A DNA stretch of 16,844 nucleotides from Planctomycetota bacterium. GTDB taxonomy: Bacteria > Planctomycetota > Planctomycetia > Isosphaerales > Isosphaeraceae. The stretch's first letter is position 1. Each line of letters starts with the position of its first letter. Where the stretch lies: assembly GCA_021777685.1 (NCBI GenBank), contig JAJYDH010000078.1:1-16844 (forward strand), read 5' to 3'. This document shows positions 14,708 through 16,844 of the stretch, piece by piece. The position numbers and the translations under genes were made by a program. Under the pieces are notes generated by a model. It ran no database searches, was not told the DNA's origin, and saw nothing but the letters and a program-made list of their open reading frames with translations.

Positions 14708-15004
14708 TCAGGCCTTCTTCGTGCAGTTCGAGCCTTCGAGCGCGGGCTTCTTGTCGGTGATCACCGGGCACTTGGGGGATTCCTCGGCGTTGAGCGCCGT
14801 GAAGTCCTTCCAGTCGTCGGGCAGATTGTCCTCGTGGAAGATCGCCTCGACGGGGCACTCGGGGACGCACGCCTCGCAGTCGATACATTCCTCGGGGTGA
14901 ATATAAAGCATCTGCGCCCCTTCGTAGAAACAATCGACGGGGCAGACGACGACGCAATCGGTGTACTTGCAGTCGAAACAAGGCTCGGCGACGACGTGGG
15001 ACAT
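14708..15004 (-). CDS. fdxA: 7Fe ferredoxin with [3Fe-4S] and [4Fe-4S] clusters
   Basis: This 98-aa low-potential electron carrier has cysteines at 9, 12, 17, 21, 25, 40, 43, 46 and 50, the same pattern as Azotobacter ferredoxin I shifted by one. C9, C17 and C50 should hold the 3Fe cluster, and C21, C40, C43 and C46 the 4Fe cluster. Two extra cysteines lie in the tail (C79, C94). The start at ATG 15004 follows GAGGAG by 6 nt. A longer frame up to 15082 is excluded because it would begin just at the predicted transcript start and adds no conserved sequence. It is a single-gene unit between a promoter and the shared terminator. Its redox partner cannot be read from the context. Confidence 0.95.
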   Translation of the reverse strand: MSHVVAEPCFDCKYTDCVVVCPVDCFYEGAQMLYIHPEECIDCEACVPECPVEAIFHEDNLPDDWKDFTALNAEESPKCPVITDKKPALEGSNCTKKA

Positions 15005-15083
15005 TCCCAACTCCTCAGGGGGCTGACCGATCCGGCGGACGTCGATCGGCCGCCCGAGGCGGATATCGGCCGATCGCGTCACT

Positions 15084-15113
15084 ATCTTAAGACGATGCGC
15101 GGCAAGGGGTCAA
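15084..15113 (-). promoter_or_regulatory. Promoter of fdxA
   Basis: On the minus strand TTGACC (15113-15108) is 18 nt from TAAGAT (15089-15084). The leader would be about 70 nt. Confidence 0.6.
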
Positions 15114-15138
15114 GTCGAGGTCGGCTGGCTTGCAGGCG

Positions 15139-15777
15139 TCAGGATTGCGTCTTGCGGCGGGCGCTCTTGATGACGATCGGCTTGACCGGGACATCATCGT
15201 TGGCGTTGCCGTAGGCGTCGTTCTTGGTGGTGGTCTGGACCTTGGCGATGGCGTCGACCACGTCCATGCCGTCGATCACCTTGCCGAACACGGTGTAGCC
15301 GCCGGGCGCCCGGTCGAGGGCGACGTTGTTGGCGTGGTTGATGAAGAACTGCGAGGTCGCCGAGTCGGGGTTCGGCGTCCGGGCCATCGCCAGCGTCCCC
15401 CGGGCATGGCGGAGGCCGTTGCTCGACTCGTTCTTGATCGGCGGGAAGGCCCCTTCCTTCTTCTCCTGGAGGGTGTTCTTGACCTCCTGCATCCCGCCCC
15501 CCTGGATCATGAAGCCGGGGATGACCCGGTGGAAGATCACGCCGTCGTAGAAGCCCTTGTCGACGTACTTGAGGAAGTTGTCCACCGAGATCGGCGCACG
15601 GGCCCGGTCGAGCTGGAGCGTGATCGGCCCGGCCGTGGTGTCGAGCACGACGATCGGGTTCTCGTCGTCCTTGGCCTGGGCGGCGGCCGGGGCCCGGCCG
15701 GCCATCAGGCTGGCGGAAACGCCCGCCAGGGCGGCCAGGAACAGGGCCGGGGAGAGCAGCAGTCGTCCATGTCGCAT
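15139..15777 (-). CDS. Secreted cyclophilin-type peptidyl-prolyl cis-trans isomerase
   Basis: This 212-aa protein speeds cis-trans isomerisation of Xaa-Pro bonds during folding. Residues 1 to about 33 form a signal peptide (basic MRHGR, hydrophobic core LLLSPALFLAALAGV, then Ala-rich end near AAAQA), so it should act outside the cytoplasmic membrane. The catalytic core has FHRVIPGFMIQGG (82-94, with R84 and Q93) and SQFFINH (142-148), followed by the GYTVFGKVIDGMDVV segment. The length fits the bacterial PpiA/PpiB group with a short insert around 97-118. The ATG at 15777 is chosen because the in-frame sequence upstream reads as Arg/Pro-rich noise without conservation. It lies upstream of fdxA on the same strand, but fdxA has its own promoter. 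Confidence 0.93.
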   Translation of the reverse strand: MRHGRLLLSPALFLAALAGVSASLMAGRAPAAAQAKDDENPIVVLDTTAGPITLQLDRARAPISVDNFLKYVDKGFYDGVIFHRVIPGFMIQGGGMQEVKNTLQEKKEGAFPPIKNESSNGLRHARGTLAMARTPNPDSATSQFFINHANNVALDRAPGGYTVFGKVIDGMDVVDAIAKVQTTTKNDAYGNANDDVPVKPIVIKSARRKTQS

Positions 15778-15844
15778 GGCGTTCGGGCACCTTCGAAGGG
15801 GAAAGGGAACGACGGCCGGCGGCCGTCTCGCAGATTTGAGCACG

Positions 15845-15853
15845 AATCTAGCA
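15845..15853 (-). promoter_or_regulatory. Possible extended -10 promoter of the isomerase gene
   Basis: On the minus strand TGCTAGATT forms an extended -10 (TG-n-TAGATT). No good -35 is present. The leader would be about 60 nt. Confidence 0.3.
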
Positions 15854-16015
15854 CAGACCGGCCGGCGGCGGGTAGCGGGTAGCCGTTCGAGGCTCGTCGG
15901 CCCGATGATCGTGGGAGGGACTCCTGAACGACCAAGCTCAGCGGACCCGTCCGCCTGAGCAACGCACGACAGAACCGAACGCGACGCGGCGGGAGGGGTC
16001 CGCTGCGGCGCGAGG

Positions 16016-16420
16016 TCAGGCGGTCGCCCCAGGGAATGGCTCGACATATCGGGGCTCACCTCGCGGCAAGGCCTCCGCATCCATGCCACGGACCACCAGC
16101 GTTTCGCCCTCCCCGGTGTCTGCCGAGAACGACACTACGCCGGGGGCCGTGAGCGGCAGCGGGATGACATTCTCCCATATCGCTTCGCCGATCGAAAGAA
16201 TGCCTTCGCTCAACCAACCAGGAAACCGCGACGGCGAGGATTCGATGGCCGCCTGACGGATGATCAGATCGACGTCCTGGAGCCAGACCGAGCCGGGATC
16301 GACGCCGGGACGACCCTCGGAGTGATGGACGTAGGCCGGGGCCAAACGGACCACCACGTCGGGGCCGACGGCTTCGATCCCGGCGAACGTCGAGTCGTGG
16401 ATTTCGACCATGCGGTTCAT
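16016..16420 (-). CDS. Unrecognised 134-aa soluble protein
   Basis: I do not recognise a named family. The protein is acidic, has no signal peptide or membrane helix, and seems beta-rich. It begins MNRMVEIHDSTFAGIEAVG, then has VVVRLAPAYVHHSEGRPG (about 22-39) and a VWLQDVDLIIRQA strand (45-57). The ending is Pro-rich (EPRYVEPFPGATA). The strong alternation of hydrophobic residues and the near absence of stop-prone codons support a real gene. The start is ATG 16420; ATG 16411 three codons later is possible. It follows the hydrolase gene on the same strand after 37 nt, which contains a 14-bp palindrome, so the two may be co-transcribed. The pairing does not reveal a function. Confidence 0.7.
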   Translation of the reverse strand: MNRMVEIHDSTFAGIEAVGPDVVVRLAPAYVHHSEGRPGVDPGSVWLQDVDLIIRQAAIESSPSRFPGWLSEGILSIGEAIWENVIPLPLTAPGVVSFSADTGEGETLVVRGMDAEALPRGEPRYVEPFPGATA

Positions 16421-16443
16421 CGCTGCCCCCGCCGCCTAACCTC

Positions 16444-16457
16444 CCGCACGCGTGCGG
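16444..16457. repeat. Perfect 14-bp palindrome between two genes
   Basis: CCGCACGCGTGCGG is fully self-complementary. It ends directly at the hydrolase stop codon and lies 23 nt before the start of the next gene. A dimeric regulator site is possible; without a loop or T tail it is a poor terminator. Confidence 0.4.
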
Positions 16458-16844
16458 TCATCTCTTCGCCACTTCACCGAGAAACTTGAACAACGCCCTG
16501 GTGCCGGGATCGTCGGGCACGCCGAGATCGTCGTTGATCCGGTTGTGTGTGGACTCCCGGGCGCCGAAGACCTTGACGGTGACGCCCGCGTCCTTGAGCG
16601 CGGCCGCCAGACGCTGGGCCTGCGCGGCGGTGTCGGGATGCTCGGCGACGTGCATGATCAGGAAGGGAGGGATGCCCTTGTCCCTGGCGACGTGCGTCAC
16701 CGCGGAGAAGTCGCGATGCTTCGCCGGGTCGTTGCCGAACTTCTCGCGGTGGCCGAACTTGGCCTGCGGCTGGCCGTGGGCCCGTCGGCGTGTCTCCGCC
16801 GTCTCGATGATGGCCGGCACGTCGTATGTGTCGCCGTCGACGGG
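16458..16844 (-). CDS. Alpha/beta hydrolase (esterase-like), C-terminal part, runs off the right edge
   Basis: The last 128 residues of a serine hydrolase-like protein are visible; the 5' end lies beyond the window. The end shows FGNDPAKHRDFSAVTHVARD, then IPPFLIMHVAEHPDT, where the acid of the catalytic triad is expected. The helix AQAQRLAAALKDAGV and GARESTHNRI follow, with the likely catalytic His. The frame stays open to the window edge (PVDGDTYDVPAIIE at the margin), so the GTG at 16820 is not the true start. The closest general type is the carboxylesterase/BD-FAE group. The nucleophile Ser and oxyanion motif (HGG) cannot be seen, so activity is inferred from the family. Confidence 0.85.
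   Translation of the reverse strand, partial: PVDGDTYDVPAIIETAETRRRAHGQPQAKFGHREKFGNDPAKHRDFSAVTHVARDKGIPPFLIMHVAEHPDTAAQAQRLAAALKDAGVTVKVFGARESTHNRINDDLGVPDDPGTRALFKFLGEVAKR

Noticed and set aside
15778..16089. A 104-codon N-terminal extension of the peptidyl-prolyl isomerase
   Set aside because: It would bury a proper signal peptide inside the protein, and the added sequence is Arg/Pro/Ser-rich without features.

Overview
The window looks like chromosomal DNA from a high-GC planctomycete, most likely of the Isosphaeraceae type (inference). The reasons are the very GC-rich third codon positions, frequent GTG and TTG starts behind strong Shine-Dalgarno sites, a DUF1559 pseudopilin-like protein with the H-x9-DG tail motif, a cytoplasmic Ser/Thr kinase with a C-terminal anchor, and a solitary ECF-type sigma factor. 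I see no tRNA, rRNA, CRISPR array, transposase, integrase or phage gene. Most of the window reads as ordinary housekeeping and regulatory chromosome.

Layout. (1) 1-2334, minus strand: the 5' part of rny (RNase Y, running off the left edge), a 0.9-kb stretch with little in it, and an ECF-type sigma factor. (2) 2689-9630, plus strand: a single-domain response regulator, an RlmI-like rRNA methyltransferase, an RNase Z-like metallo-beta-lactamase protein (1-nt overlap with the methyltransferase), a pentapeptide-repeat protein fused to a two-helix channel-like module, a YfhO-type membrane protein, and a small four-cysteine protein. This run closes at a strong bidirectional terminator (9667-9713). 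(3) 9731-11077, minus strand: a Ser/Thr kinase. (4) 11581-14583, plus strand: leuB, an HNH-family protein and the DUF1559 protein, closed by a perfect 19-bp hairpin (14617-14658). (5) 14708-16844, minus strand: 7Fe ferredoxin, a secreted cyclophilin-type peptidyl-prolyl isomerase, an unrecognised 134-aa protein, and the C-terminal part of an alpha/beta hydrolase running off the right edge.

How the parts may work together. The sigma factor and the response regulator are divergently transcribed from one 354-bp intergenic region. The regulator is followed closely by two RNA-acting enzymes, so a signalling input into RNA modification and processing is possible (inference). Several promoters can be read with a common -10 of the form TAGAAT, TATAGT or TAAGAT and a TTGAC-like -35. 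The 12-mer GGTTAGAATCGG occurs twice, before the response regulator and before the four-cysteine protein.

No clear new defence or mobile system was found. The least ordinary items are the pentapeptide/channel fusion with an atypical filter sequence, the response regulator-RlmI-RNase Z-like cluster, the kinase's repeated N-terminus, the two unrecognised small proteins, and the structured kinase/leuB intergenic region.
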